In this document: in pieces, positions 52,180 to 60,875 of the stretch | How positions within the stretch are numbered: the stretch's first letter is position 1 | Layout: every line of letters begins with the position of its first letter | Assembly (NCBI RefSeq): GCF_000002875.2 | Contig: NC_009416.2 | Coordinates: 131,501-195,500, forward strand | Source: Leishmania infantum JPCM5 | Taxonomy: Eukaryota > Euglenozoa > Kinetoplastea > Trypanosomatida > Trypanosomatidae | Length of the DNA: 64,000 nucleotides | Direction: 5' to 3' | Made by a program: the position numbers and the translations under genes | The notes under the pieces: generated by a model | The model's database searches: none | What the model saw: the letters and a program-made list of their open reading frames with translations, nothing else | What the model was told of the DNA's origin: nothing

Positions 52180-52634
52180 CGTTGTGTGCAAAAATCGAAC
52201 CAAAAAAGTGAAGACATTATGCAAAAGTCTCCTTCTTGAAGTATCAGCGCTTTGAAACTCTAGAACGTATGAATATTGGCCAAGGAAGATAATGATGCAT
52301 AGGATGAAGTAATATGATTAGCGGCTTCAGAAACCGAGTCGGAGCGCACCGTGTTTTTTTTTGGTACGATGAGCACCTTGCAAAACTCAGGGAAGAGCTA
52401 CTTGCGGCCCTACAACAACCCCCAGTCAAGCAGATGAGATGAAGAAAAATCTCACACCTGAGAAACAAAGAGAAGTGCATGACATTTAGAGTATGTTTTT
52501 TTTTTTCCGGCTCCATGACGAGCACAAGGCAAGGAGAGAGATGAACAACAAAGGTGAATAAGAATTATCGTTGAGTCTCTCTACACAGAAAGAAAAAACG
52601 GAGATAACAGCAGCTGAGCAGTAGATCACCACTT
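52180..52634. other. spacer, no gene seen
   Basis: 5' UTR of the 101-aa gene and 3' UTR of the 383-aa gene. AT-richer, with T/A runs near 52351-52360 and 52497-52506. Confidence 0.5.
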
Positions 52635-53786
52635 TCACATACTTTCTAGGCGAGACATTCGTCTTTCCAGACCTTCGAGGCGCTCTATAATACGTGATTC
52701 TAACTCCTCAAGAAGTTTTGTAAATTGAACAAGGGCAGGAGTCACGGAATGCTGCTGTGGTTGCGGCGGCTGAATCGGCTGTCGACTGCCGCTGCCCCCG
52801 GAATCGGCCGAGCTCATACTAGAAAGCCGCGTGGGAAACCCGTCCAAAGAGGAGTGCACTTCGCGCTCTGACAAATTTGATCGGTTCAAGGGCAGGGGTT
52901 CGGGTATAACCACCGGGTCCCACACCGTGCGCAGAAGAATCAAGTAATTCAGTTCGCCGCGGTAGACGGAGAGCCTCCATCGTTCATGATTGCCCGTCTT
53001 CTGACACTCCTCAGTACAGTAAAGTGTCGTGCGGTGAAACTTTTTGCCCTCGTGAACGAGGACTTTACCGCTGCCAAGCGTTCCGACCCAAGTATGTCCG
53101 AGAAACTTCGTATTAGCGGGAGCGATACCCTCCGCTCGTGTAATGTATGCCATTCCGTTCCAGCAGTCCGTCGGATGCTCCGCAAAAACACCCATGTAGC
53201 ACCTCTGCAGCTCAACGTTCGGGGTCTCCAAATTCTGCAAAAGGCCAAGCAAATCACGGTCACCTATCAGCGAGGAAGCTCCTGCCCAGTACGGTGTTTC
53301 ACAGTCGGTGTTTCCCTCCTCTGGCTTCACTTTTTTGGGAAACTGGCATCGCTTTCCCGAGTAGTGCATAACAGAATCACCCGCGCTGGAGAACACTGAA
53401 TCACCACTCAACATGGAACTCTCTTCCTCCGGCTCCGGACCATATTTTCCCACCAAGATTGCAAAAAGCTGCTCTTCCTCACCTCGACACTCGCGTAGCA
53501 GCTTCTCTACATTGCACAGTTTCTGAGGATTGTACTTCCTGTAAAATCTGTAAAGGCGCTTGAAGTAGCTTCTTCGGATACCCTCGTTGGCAGTGTCCCC
53601 GCCGTCCTGAGCTGCATATCCCGAGTTGCTTTCTCGGGATTCCCAGCCTGGCTCACTTGTGTGAAAGACTCGCTGCGATGCGGCATTGTGCTGCTCATGA
53701 AAGGTCGACTCCGGATGAAATGAAACAGTACGTGCATCTCGAGACGGATTTTCCCCTTCTGATGCAGTGGCACCTGACGCAATCAT
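52635..53786 (-). CDS. trypanosomatid hypothetical protein with YNPxKL...KYGPEP motif (383 aa)
   Basis: The first gene of the leftward unit. Function unknown. Residues about 72-118 carry a helical segment (YFKRLYRFYRKYNPQKL, then NVEKLLRECRGEEEQLF, then ILVGKYGPEP). As I recall, this short domain recurs in otherwise unrelated trypanosomatid proteins. A central region has Cys and Trp-rich, globular-looking sequence (DCWNGMAYITRAEG, LGHTWVGTLGSGKV). Then comes a Pro/Ser/Gln linker, and a C-terminal coiled coil (LLEELESRIIERLEGLERRM). The open frame runs on to 53984 from a GTG. The ATG at 53786 follows a strong sense-strand pyrimidine tract and CAG, so it is preferred. The Met-less upstream part is Phe/Ser-rich like a UTR. 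Confidence 0.83.
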   Translation of the reverse strand: MIASGATASEGENPSRDARTVSFHPESTFHEQHNAASQRVFHTSEPGWESRESNSGYAAQDGGDTANEGIRRSYFKRLYRFYRKYNPQKLCNVEKLLRECRGEEEQLFAILVGKYGPEPEEESSMLSGDSVFSSAGDSVMHYSGKRCQFPKKVKPEEGNTDCETPYWAGASSLIGDRDLLGLLQNLETPNVELQRCYMGVFAEHPTDCWNGMAYITRAEGIAPANTKFLGHTWVGTLGSGKVLVHEGKKFHRTTLYCTEECQKTGNHERWRLSVYRGELNYLILLRTVWDPVVIPEPLPLNRSNLSEREVHSSLDGFPTRLSSMSSADSGGSGSRQPIQPPQPQQHSVTPALVQFTKLLEELESRIIERLEGLERRMSRLESM

Positions 53787-53789
53787 TTC

Positions 53790-53830
53790 CTGAGAGAAGC
53801 TGGAAAAAGGGTAGCCGAAAAAAAAAGCCA
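53790..53830 (-). promoter_or_regulatory. likely trans-splice acceptor for the 383-aa gene
   Basis: Sense-strand pyrimidine-rich tract (a run of T, then ccctttttccagcttctctc) ending in CAG four bases before the ATG. It fixes the start of the leftmost-reading unit's first mRNA. Confidence 0.55.
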
Positions 53831-54384
53831 CGAAAAAGAAAGACGAAGAGGGGGAAAAGGAGTGAATTAAAAGGAAATAGATTGTAAAAGAAGCATTTTC
53901 TCGCAAGGAACAAACAAAAGCTGCAAGATGCCTCCATACTCTGACCGAGAGCGTCTGCTGCGTTAATCTTTTTCTTCGACGCACACATGTTGAAATTTCA
54001 ATGCAAGTGATGCAAGATTGTCAGTGAAGAGAGCCGAAGTTCGACAATCTGCTTCCCTTCTTTCGGTAGCTTTGGCATGCTTGAAAAAGTTCAGTGTATC
54101 TCATTGGACAAACCAATCAAAACAGCTTATCGCCCGATGCTGAGGCCCCATTGAGACGTGTAGAGACACAATGTGGCGATTCATTCAACCCCTTGCGCAG
54201 ATTGAGCGCGCGCTCTCGATAGCTTTCCGAGTCACCAAGATTACACCACACCATTCAGAAATCCGGGTAGTTGGCCTCCTACTCAAATTCGATTACATCA
54301 TTTATCTGGCCATGCCGTGCGGCAGAGATCCCTCAAGGCGGAAGTACAGCTAGTTAACGCGCACATTTATCACTTTTAGGGGAC

Positions 54385-54948
54385 CATTCTGTCATCGGGC
54401 ATGAGCTCAACGCCACTCCACCCGGCCTGTCACAGGCCCATCGCGTGGCACGATGCAGTAGACACGCGTTACGGCAATGCGCCGACTCAGCCATCACAGC
54501 ACGCATTCTGCCTCGAGCTCCACCCATCCACCGCTCCGAAGGTCGCCTCACAGCCACTCCAATCATGCTGGTGGCCACCTGGTGCATCCCGCCGTGGGGT
54601 GGCCCGAGCCCCCACCCCACCAGCAGGCAGCCAGGTGCGCGTGAGGTGCGTTCCAGCCACGCTGGCACTTTGCGCATTATATGGATGGCGCAGATATGCT
54701 CGGTGTCACCGGTCACCCTAAAGCAACGCCATCCAGGGCCCGGCCGCCGACATCAGCAGCGATTAATCGCACTGGCGCCCTCCCCATGTCGTAGGTGCTT
54801 GACCCTGCCACCACCAGAGGTAGTGGTGCGCTGGCAGCGGACAAGGGGGGAGGGAGGGGGGCTGCCTGGCTTCACCAGAGAGAGTGGGGCACTGGAATCT
54901 GTGATACCACGCATCGAGATCTCCCCTCGTCATCGGGGCGTGCAAGAG
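54385..54948. repeat. repeat A copy 2 (564 bp) inside the strand-switch region
   Basis: Partner of the copy at 38016-38579, differing only at 54888 (G for A) by reading. Its flanks are AT-richer and unrelated to those of copy 1. This GC-rich block therefore stands out sharply in the strand-switch region. Confidence 0.9.
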
Positions 54949-55485
54949 GCGCGCGGATCTGTGAAAGAGGCTGTCGTGTCGGAGTATACTGTTCTTCGTG
55001 AAGAATCGCTTCGATGTTTCTAATCGAAGGAAGCGAAGGGTTGCTCAAAAGAGGTTTGCAATTGCTTTTCAGTGCGTGCCCTGGCGAGGTGGAAGACTGC
55101 CAGGGTAGTCGTTCGGGTGCGGAGAAGCACCAAGTGGTGTGCAGCGGAAGAGATGGCAAACGACTTTTAGCGCTTTGCAGTGTCAGCCCGAAGCGAGGAC
55201 AGAAAGACTTTTTCATTCGCTTGCTGCGAAAAAAAAATACCAGACACGTCGAAGACATGGCCGCAGGAGAATGTGGCATTGCAGGGAATCGCTTCAGGTG
55301 ATTGTAGCACAGTTCTAAAGAAGCAAACAAAGCGTTTTGCTAGTTTATTTTCAGAAGCGGGGCTGCTAGCCACTGTTCACAGTTAAAAGCGTGCTTTCAC
55401 CACTGAAATCGATGGGCATGGTGGACAGATGCTCTTGTTGCCCTGCCGTCTGCTTTTTGGAGCTTCAAATGGCTCATGACTACCA

Positions 55486-55550
55486 ACCTTTTTTCTTCGC
55501 TTGCCTTTTTGTTTACTTCCTTTTCTTGTATGCACCATGCTGCCAGTAGA
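55486..55550 (+). promoter_or_regulatory. likely trans-splice acceptor region for the Rab4-like gene
   Basis: Long plus-strand pyrimidine tract (ccttttttcttcgcttgcc followed by more T/C) and then AG dinucleotides near 55545-55549. The first ATG after it is at 55653, in frame with the one at 55677. Confidence 0.5.
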
Positions 55551-55676
55551 TAAAATTCAAACTTAAAGACATTCTCGTACCACTGGCTACCCACATTACA
55601 CCGCCGTAGCTGGCAGGAAACCTACCTGCACGTGTCTGTTTGTGTTGGCTTTATGCTGGGAAAATTTGCTGAAAGG

Positions 55677-56288
55677 ATGGCAGACAAGTATCAGCAGTTG
55701 ATGAAACTCATTGTCATCGGAGACAGTGGCGTCGGCAAGTCGTGTCTGCTGCACCGATTCATCGAGGACACTTTTTCTGAAGAGCAAACGCAGACCATCG
55801 GCATTGAGTATGGTGCGAAGATTATTGACTTGGGCGGAGCAAAGATCAAGCTGCAGATTTGGGACACGGCTGGCCAGGAGCGGTACAAGTCGGTAACGAG
55901 GAGCTATTATCGTGGTGCCACGGGATGCCTCATTGTCTACGATGTCAACAATAGAGGCTCGTACGAAAGCGTTCCGCAGTGGTTAAGTGACGTACGACAG
56001 CTAGCAGGAAGCGATGTCGTAGTAATGCTCATCGGAAATAAAATCGATGTGGCGAAAGCGAACAGCGTTCGCGCAGTCCAGCACAACGAGGCATCTTTGT
56101 ACGCACAGCAAAACGGTCTGCTGCACTTTGAAACTTCCGCAGCTACAGGCGAGTTTGTCTCTGAAGCTTTCCTGAGAGTCGCCAAAAGTGCCGTGTCGTT
56201 GGCAAGCGCTGCGGAGCCAGAAAACGACACCCAGCTAAGCCAGGACAACACGGCAAACAACTCATACCTTTCGTCGTGCTCTTGCTAG
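55677..56288 (+). CDS. RAB4: Rab4-like small GTPase (203 aa)
   Basis: Membrane-traffic GTPase, probably early or recycling endosome. G1 GDSGVGKS (15-22), the switch I region with TIGIEYGAKII, G3 WDTAGQE (62-68), NKID (121-124) and ETSA (152-155) are all present. The C-terminus ends CSC, a Rab-type double-geranylgeranylation signal. The sequence SVTRSYYRGATGCLIVYD and the IGIEYG-KII stretch are closest to Rab4 as I remember it. The frame begins at a GTG (55632). An in-frame ATG at 55653 would add MLGKFAER; the ATG at 55677 gives the typical Rab start (MADKYQQLMKLIVIGDSG) and is preferred, with modest certainty. First gene of the rightward unit. Confidence 0.93.
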   Translation: MADKYQQLMKLIVIGDSGVGKSCLLHRFIEDTFSEEQTQTIGIEYGAKIIDLGGAKIKLQIWDTAGQERYKSVTRSYYRGATGCLIVYDVNNRGSYESVPQWLSDVRQLAGSDVVVMLIGNKIDVAKANSVRAVQHNEASLYAQQNGLLHFETSAATGEFVSEAFLRVAKSAVSLASAAEPENDTQLSQDNTANNSYLSSCSC

Positions 56289-56886
56289 CTCTACTGCTCC
56301 ATGTTTTTGAACTGCACTTGCTTGACCTCCGTTGCAGAAACGCTCTTTGCTACATGTTTTTCTATTTGATTTACTCTCAGCGCTTTGATATTGCTCTGAA
56401 CGCTGCATTTTGGTGTTCCCTTTTCTGTCGCTAAACATGCTGTTTCTTTTTTTTTTCTATTTACTACTGTCCTTCATGCGAACAGACACAAACTCAAAAA
56501 AAAAACGGACTTTAATCTTGAGCAACGACAATGAGGCTGCTGTAGTACGTTGGCGCTCGGCGGCCTGAAAAAGCTGAGTTCTTATTGACCGCTTTGCCAG
56601 CAGCAGCCGTGGTTGGCAACATAATCAGCCCTGGCAAACGGGCGTATGACTGTCTCTTGCAATTGACGCGGCTGTGTGTGTATTTTTGCGCTGGTATACC
56701 CTTTGCGGAGATCATCTGCCTGCCTCGAGTGTGTGTGCTCTAGTTCTCGACCAACTACACTTCTCTGTCTCACCTCTTCGTGACGGATGCGTTCTCTTTT
56801 TTTTTATTCGTGAGCGAACGGCACGTCTTTATGTCGAATGCGTCTATAAAGGACCCATTATCACAATCTCGCGGTTGCGTGCCCTA
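56289..56886. other. spacer, no gene seen
   Basis: 3' UTR of the Rab4-like gene and 5' UTR of the next. T-rich tracts at 56447-56463 and 56797-56805 are likely processing signals. A short upstream ATG at 56831 is out of frame with the next gene. Confidence 0.5.
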
Positions 56887-57669
56887 ATGCCTGCCAAGGT
56901 TGCTAATTCAAAAACGCAGACGCTTCGTGATGGGCGAAAGCTAGGTGTTGAAAAGCTTGTAGAACTTGTTTTCATCGGACGTCCACGAACGCTGAGCTTT
57001 TCTCACCGCTCGCTGGGAAGCCTGCGGCATCCGTACTCGAGTCTAGTTTGCGAGACGTCTGCTGCTCGTGCCTCTACTCAAGACAAAATTACGTACTTAT
57101 TGGAGGCCTTTTCGGAGGCCAAAGCCGAAAAGAAAGCCTGGATGCGCGTGGAGCGCATTTTCGATTCTATGCTCGGAGATGCCTTGATGGAGAAAATGAA
57201 GCTCGGACTTTTGCTCTCCTCTGAGCTTTTACAGCGCTTTGAAGTGCTGTGGATCCGCCTTGGTGGTGCCAGCGGCGACATTATTTCCGAAGATACCTAC
57301 AAGCAATTTCACCAGCAACTGTATTTCACTCTTTTCGGAATTGAGCAGATGACATTATTGCCGGCGACGATGCAGTTTATTCTGGAAGACTATCAGTACG
57401 ATTCACAGGGCAAAAGTGGGATTGAGTTCGGCAGCTTTGCCCATTCGATGCTCGAATTAGCTGATAACTGGGCTGGAAGTCGTGAGGTGGCGGATTATGT
57501 TGCATTCATGGACAAAATTGTTGAGTGCTACCCAGACAGCACAGTGCAGCCACGCAAAGCGCATGCGCCAGACGAGTTGACGCTGAGCAAGGAAGCTTTC
57601 TTCCGGGGTGGAGTGGTGGTTCCCAGGGTGGAGGGCGAACAAACTGTTTACCATAGAATAACTCTTTAG
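56887..57669 (+). CDS. EF-hand-like conserved hypothetical protein (260 aa)
   Basis: Function not recognised. The open frame starts at GTG (56674), but the only Met-led frame with normal composition starts at 56887 (MPAKVANSKTQTL). A helical middle (DKITYLLEAFSEAKAEKKAW, WMRVERIFDSMLG) is followed by two EF-hand-like units. These are RFEVLWIRLGGASGDIISEDTY, then ILEDYQYDSQGKSGIEFGSF with D/S/G at loop positions. Further down comes LADNWAGSREVADYVAFMDKI. The calcium ligands are incomplete, so binding is doubtful. Such layouts occur in flagellar and ciliary conserved proteins, but I cannot place it. No signal peptide. Confidence 0.78.
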   Translation: MPAKVANSKTQTLRDGRKLGVEKLVELVFIGRPRTLSFSHRSLGSLRHPYSSLVCETSAARASTQDKITYLLEAFSEAKAEKKAWMRVERIFDSMLGDALMEKMKLGLLLSSELLQRFEVLWIRLGGASGDIISEDTYKQFHQQLYFTLFGIEQMTLLPATMQFILEDYQYDSQGKSGIEFGSFAHSMLELADNWAGSREVADYVAFMDKIVECYPDSTVQPRKAHAPDELTLSKEAFFRGGVVVPRVEGEQTVYHRITL

Positions 57670-58228
57670 CTCTCGCCGTTTTTGGTGGCATTTTCACGGA
57701 TGTAAACTATTTGGAAAAGTAACAGCATCTAGTTCTTTGTTTTTCGCAGGCAGTGCTCAGTAGTTCCCTTTTGACACTTACCGTTTTGTGACTGTAATAA
57801 TCTTCTCTGCTGTTTTGTCGAGATGCACAAATGAAAAAAAGAAAAACCAAGTCTATGAGATGAAGTTTTTGGGAAAAAAATTTCCTAGAGCCACTGTTGA
57901 GGTCAGTAAGCAGAGGGGCTGACTGTTACGAAAAAAAGCCATTTTTTGGCTGTGTTCTCGGGACTCGCAGGATGAGACTAACACTTGCTAGTCGAAAAAA
58001 GTAGGATACACGCAATCTTACTTTGAAATGTACTAAACTTTTTCGCCTTTCCACTTCCATCTCTCTTTTTTCTCCCCAGGCTCCAGTGCACTACTCTCCA
58101 CATCGGGTTTGTGCTCGACATACAGCTTTTGCTGCCCTTTTTTTTGTTGCTCTGTTTTTCCGCTTGTTTTATTGCGCATTGCTCTTCATTCTTTCTTTTT
58201 TCTGCTGCTGTTACTCGAGGGCCAAATC
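57670..58228. other. spacer, no gene seen
   Basis: 3' UTR of the EF-hand-like gene and 5' UTR of the Ros3-like gene. A strong plus-strand pyrimidine tract at about 58037-58078 ends in CCAGG, a likely splice acceptor, and T-rich sequence continues up to the ATG. Confidence 0.5.
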
Positions 58229-59320
58229 ATGGCGCCTCTACCCCCTAAGCCACACTCGAAAAACCGCATTGAGCAGCAGCAACTGCCGCACATCTATGCT
58301 CGTCATTCGCCGCTGTCTGTTTCCGTTGTCTTTTTTATTCTGGCAGTCGCTGCTATCCCGATCGGCGTCCTCGTAATTGTGAGCGGGGATCTAACGACAC
58401 GGCTTGATTTTCGCTACGATCATATCAACAGCTACAAGTTTGCAATGGGAGCAGCTGGTGAGTTTGCCGTTAATTTTCCATTCAATGGCACCATGTACTC
58501 TTCTGGTGTCAAAACCCGGCTTATGTTCTCTTTGCATCAGAGTCTAACAGCTCCGGTTTACATGCAGTATCGCCTCAGCCCATTCTTTCAAAACTACCGC
58601 TACTTTACTGCCTCCGTGGACTACTCGCAGCTTAGCGGGAGAGCGTCTGCAATTTCAAAGATGTGTGCCCCATTCCGCTTTCCTGGAGAGGCAACTGGAG
58701 ATAGTGTCTCCGGCTACTACAACCCGTGTGGTGCATACCCGTGGGCTATGTTCAACGACAGCATCAGTCTGTATAGGACTGACGGCACACTCATCTGCGA
58801 CGGCAGCGCCTTCACGGCCAACGGAACGAGTCTGGCGGCAAATAACAAGTGTGTGAAGTCTGGCATTGCTCGTCCAAGTGACGTCAAAGAGAGATACAAT
58901 CCTCCGAGGGAGATTCCCGGCAACGGTCCGATGTGGAGTGCTGGCGGCAACAAGTCAGCCACTGATCCATATCTGCGAGAGGGCTACTACTACAAAGAGC
59001 CTGGGCACAAGATCCCACTCAGCATTGATGAGGATTTGATAGTGTGGCTCGATCCGGCTTTCACGTCTGATGTGACGAAAAATTACCGTATTCTCAACGT
59101 CGATTTGCCGGCCGGTGACTATTACTTCGAAATCACAGAGCAATACCCGACTGCGCCGTACGCATCGCATAAGTTTGTGCAACTCGCGACCCGATCATGG
59201 ATCGGGGGTAGAAGCCATGTTCTCGGCTCTCTGCTGATAATCATGGGTGGCACGGCCTTTATCATGGCAGTGACACTTCTTTCAGTGAAATACTTGATCA
59301 TGCCAGTCTATACAGAGTAG
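58229..59320 (+). CDS. ROS3: CDC50/LEM3 family protein, Ros3-like flippase beta subunit (363 aa)
   Basis: Non-catalytic partner of P4-ATPase phospholipid flippases; in Leishmania donovani the family member LdRos3 pairs with the miltefosine transporter LdMT at the plasma membrane. The layout is as expected: a short cytosolic N-terminus; TM1 at about 30-52 (SVSVVFFILAVAAIPIGVLV); a large ectodomain with several N-X-S/T sites (NGTM, NGTS, NKSA) and four Cys (CAPF, NPCG, ICDG, NKCV) that suit two disulfides; and TM2 at about 331-355 (VLGSLLIIMGGTAFIMAVTL). The family's terminal 'IGG...GSLLIxMGG' segment is visible. The open frame begins at a TTG (58109); the ATG MAPLPPKPHS is used. Of the CDC50 members it is most likely the Ros3 ortholog, judging by the neighbouring profilin gene and my memory of chromosome 32. 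This is not proven here. Confidence 0.88.
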   Translation: MAPLPPKPHSKNRIEQQQLPHIYARHSPLSVSVVFFILAVAAIPIGVLVIVSGDLTTRLDFRYDHINSYKFAMGAAGEFAVNFPFNGTMYSSGVKTRLMFSLHQSLTAPVYMQYRLSPFFQNYRYFTASVDYSQLSGRASAISKMCAPFRFPGEATGDSVSGYYNPCGAYPWAMFNDSISLYRTDGTLICDGSAFTANGTSLAANNKCVKSGIARPSDVKERYNPPREIPGNGPMWSAGGNKSATDPYLREGYYYKEPGHKIPLSIDEDLIVWLDPAFTSDVTKNYRILNVDLPAGDYYFEITEQYPTAPYASHKFVQLATRSWIGGRSHVLGSLLIIMGGTAFIMAVTLLSVKYLIMPVYTE

Positions 59321-60422
59321 TGCTTGTGCTCAGGTCTCCACCCGATGCTCACTATTCTGTTACCTTGCGTTGCAGACGTTCATGGTGCCGCCTTTCATGT
59401 GAAGCCAAAATTTATAGAGCAGTTTTACCTTCAGCTGCTTTCGTTTTCTCTATCGTGGGTGCATCATGCATAAGCATACATCTCGTGTGGGACGCTTTCC
59501 CCATGGCGTGCTCTTGCATTTGCTTCCCCCTTGTTCTCCCTTTTCGAGCGAAGTTGTTAAGGTGTGTTTTTTTGCGTTCCTCGATCGCGCTGAGAAGGGC
59601 CGACAAAAAAAAAGATGAATCAGCCGTATGAACTCTTTTTCGCATTTGGTGAAAGACGAATCGGGCTCTTCTAGCGCTAATTGTTCACTCTCGCTACTCG
59701 TCCCAGACTCTCTCTCTTTTCGTGTGCAGCGTGTGTTTCACCGCCTTTCGTGGCGCCTTTTCACTTCTTGTGCGAAGCGATTGCGTTTCGAAATCTTCGG
59801 GAGCTCTTTCTGCTGAGGGCAGCTGGATAAATGCTATGATGCCCCTCTCAGTTTTCTTTGCTTGCTAGGCACTGATAGTATTGGCTTATTTTATGTTTTT
59901 GCCTTTCCAGCCGAATTTTTCTTTATGGGCGAGCCAGCCTTTTGGCTTTCTTTTATTTTCCCAACGAGCGATGCAGAGCCGTATCAGCGGAGACATGATC
60001 TACCTCACGCTCTGCCTCACGGATCACCCATCTACCTCCGTACAAGATCAAAATGAAACGCAGCAGCACCGTTTCCTATCTTCGCCGCTCCCCGGCAATG
60101 CGCCCAACGGCTTTACGCCTTTCGGTGGTGCTCACCGTTAAAAAGAGCGAACCTTGTGTACATGCAAAAGTGCATGAAGAGGACCGCATCCTTTGTTTAG
60201 CCTTGAGGTGCCGAACACCGTCATGAACTTTTGCGAACTCGATGCCCCTCTACGCGCCCTCTTTTCACTTTCCCTCGCTTCTCATTCTTGTACTTGCGAA
60301 CCATGCTTTCCTCTCTCCCGCGTAGCATAGCAGCAGAAGAGCCCTATTCTGTTGTCTCCAAAGCATAAAGAGAAAACAGCCAAACCGCTTCATTCACCTT
60401 TTTCATCTCAGAAGCTAGCATC
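59321..60422. other. spacer, no gene seen
   Basis: 3' UTR of the Ros3-like gene and 5' UTR of profilin. T-rich with several AG dinucleotides downstream of pyrimidine tracts, for example around 60260-60330. Short frames are not convincing. Confidence 0.5.
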
Positions 60423-60875
60423 ATGTCGTGGCAGGCATACGTTGATGACAGCCTTATCGGCAGCGGCAACATGCACAGCGCTGCTATTATTGGAGCCGCT
60501 GATGGCAGCTACTGGGCGTATGGCGGTAGCTACGTTCCGCAGCCGGAAGAGGTGCAGCACATCCAGAAGTGCTTGTCCGACTTCTCGCTCGTGCAGTCCT
60601 CTGGTGTGAATATTTACGGTGTCAAGTTCTTCGGCCTCCAGTGCGGCACCGACGGCGACTGCAAGTACATCTTTTTCAAGAAAGGTGCAGCCGGCGGGTG
60701 CATTTACACGACGAAGCAGGCATTCATCGTTGCCGTATATGGGAACCCCGGTGACACCTCCTCGCTTCAGCAGGATCTTGAGAAGAACACGGCTCACACG
60801 GTCACCGTGAACCCTGCGGACTGCAACACTACAGTGAAGCGCATAGCGGATTACCTCATTAAGCTTGGCTACTAA
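60423..60875 (+). CDS. PFN: profilin (150 aa)
   Basis: Actin-monomer-binding protein that controls filament growth; trypanosomatids carry a single divergent profilin. The start MSWQAYVDDSLIGSG is the canonical profilin N-terminus (poly-proline and actin-binding surface). Later DGSYWAYGG, FGLQCGTDGDCKYIFFKK-like core and CIYTTKQAFIVAVYG occupy the expected actin-face positions. The C-terminus VKRIADYLIKLGY is the classic end. Length agrees with family members of about 130-150 aa. Confidence 0.97.
   Translation: MSWQAYVDDSLIGSGNMHSAAIIGAADGSYWAYGGSYVPQPEEVQHIQKCLSDFSLVQSSGVNIYGVKFFGLQCGTDGDCKYIFFKKGAAGGCIYTTKQAFIVAVYGNPGDTSSLQQDLEKNTAHTVTVNPADCNTTVKRIADYLIKLGY

Larger units (their letters stand above)
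53787..55652. promoter_or_regulatory. divergent strand-switch region (putative bidirectional Pol II start)
   Basis: Every gene to the left is on the minus strand and every gene to the right on the plus strand, with about 1.9 kb between the start codons. In trypanosomatids such divergent regions are where polycistronic RNA polymerase II transcription starts, usually without a TATA-type promoter and with acetylated histone H3. No classical promoter motif is visible. Repeat A copy 2 occupies 54385-54948 in its middle. A plus-strand pyrimidine tract at 55486-55530 leads into the Rab4-like gene. Confidence 0.85.
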
